Source: Synergistaceae bacterium | Lineage (GTDB): Bacteria; Synergistota; Synergistia; Synergistales; Synergistaceae | NCBI GenBank assembly: GCA_031290815.1 | Contig: JAISLO010000075.1 | Span: 1-6,014, forward strand | Length of the DNA stretch: 6,014 bases | Direction of reading: 5' to 3' | Part shown: in pieces, positions 5,524-6,014 of the stretch | How positions within the stretch are numbered: position 1 is the stretch's first letter | Layout of the letters: every line of letters begins with the position of its first letter | Program-made: the position numbers and the translations under genes | The notes under the pieces: model-generated | What the model was told of the DNA's origin: nothing | The model's input: the letters and a program-made list of their open reading frames with translations, nothing else | Databases searched by the model: none

Positions 5524-6014
5524 ATGGCAAAGAAAATACCTGATTCTGTATGTTTGGAGAACTATAAAAAACTGTGCGAATTATTCAAAAAAGTTATTCC
5601 AAATTCAGAACGTTATTCTGTGGTTTATGGTTGTGGCGTTGATGTTGGAATGATGGATTTTGTAGTTGTTCGCAAAACGACTTATATATATTCAAATTAT
5701 GCCATTGGCTATGATACCACTGCGAATGAGATTGTGATTCTCCCTGTTGATAGAGATATTGAACATTATGGGAAAGCATATTTTCTCAAGAAGTTGGAAG
5801 TAGAAAAAGCTTCTCAAAATTGGATGTCAAAAGAAATAACCATCCAACATAAACAACTCCCGAAAAAATATATACAATTTGTTGTTTCGGAATATATAAA
5901 TGAAGATGAGGATGAAGTTATTATTCCCATAAAACAAGATGAAGAGGCAAAAAAGTTTCTTCAATATTTTGGTGAAAATTATGTGGAAAAACAAGATGAA
6001 GGCATTTTGCAAAG
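5524..6014 (+). CDS. Unrecognised AT-rich gene, N-terminal 163 residues (3' end outside window)
   Basis: The frame is open from ATG5524 to the right edge with no stop; the GGGGGG ribosome binding site 8 bases upstream supports the start. I do not recognise the family. The protein begins MAKKIPDSVCLENYKKLCEL, a likely amphipathic helix. It then shows alternating hydrophobic stretches that look like beta-strands (YSVVYGCGVDVGMMDFVVVR 31-50; TTYIYSNYAIGYDTTANEIV 52-71), a Lys/Glu-rich segment (about 89-115), another strand (KYIQFVVSEYI), an acidic patch NEDEDE (126-131) and a charged helix (about 138-158). There is no signal peptide or membrane helix, so it is probably a soluble cytoplasmic protein. 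The DNA is much more AT-rich than cobQ (about 32% G+C in 5581-5640), with codons such as AAA, GAA, GTT and TAT dominating, which suggests recent acquisition. Function cannot be inferred; a mixed alpha/beta domain is only a guess. Confidence 0.75.
   Translation, partial: MAKKIPDSVCLENYKKLCELFKKVIPNSERYSVVYGCGVDVGMMDFVVVRKTTYIYSNYAIGYDTTANEIVILPVDRDIEHYGKAYFLKKLEVEKASQNWMSKEITIQHKQLPKKYIQFVVSEYINEDEDEVIIPIKQDEEAKKFLQYFGENYVEKQDEGILQ

Noticed and set aside
5594..6012. Minus-strand open frames in the AT-rich right end (5594-5779 and 5827-6012)
   Set aside because: They lie opposite the + strand frame that starts at 5524 with a good ribosome binding site and stays open for 163 codons. Their translations are low-complexity (Gln/His/Asn-rich or Phe/Ile-rich).

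Overview
The window looks like a moderately GC-rich bacterial chromosome segment (about 55% G+C in a 60-base line sampled inside cobQ) with AT-rich, probably acquired patches. The GC-rich genes use many ATA (Ile) and AGG (Arg) codons. Together with an Rpn-family nuclease, a large Cache-type hybrid kinase and cobalamin synthesis, this suggests a Gram-negative-type anaerobe, perhaps Synergistota (Cloacibacillus/Synergistes-like). That placement is an inference from codon style and gene content, not a demonstrated assignment.

Layout, left to right, with all genes on the + strand. (1) The C-terminal end of an Rpn/PD-(D/E)XK family nuclease-transposase, cut by the left edge, followed by a good intrinsic terminator. 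(2) A gene-poor stretch of about 490 bases (288-774). It holds a second inverted repeat and a roughly 235-bp remnant of an ISAs1-family insertion sequence, with long inverted repeats around only the last ~54 codons of the transposase. A sigma70-like promoter lies just outside the right end of the remnant. (3) A 1052-residue membrane hybrid sensor kinase (Cache, PAS, HisKA, HATPase, REC, HPt and a conserved-looking tail) that starts at a TTG codon. (4) cobQ (cobyric acid synthase), 27 bases downstream and probably co-transcribed. (5) An abrupt drop in G+C right after the cobQ stop, then a promoter-like -10, a strong ribosome binding site and an unrecognised AT-rich gene open through the right edge.

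Functionally, the kinase would sense an extracytoplasmic ligand and run an internal His-Asp-His phosphorelay. It carries no DNA-binding output, so its partner regulator must lie elsewhere. CobQ amidates adenosylcobyric acid late in B12 synthesis. The kinase-cobQ pairing may mean shared expression, but nothing in the sequence proves a functional link. I see no CRISPR array, tRNA, rRNA or clear new multi-gene system. The most unusual items are the internally deleted IS with unequal ends and the unidentified AT-rich gene at the right edge.
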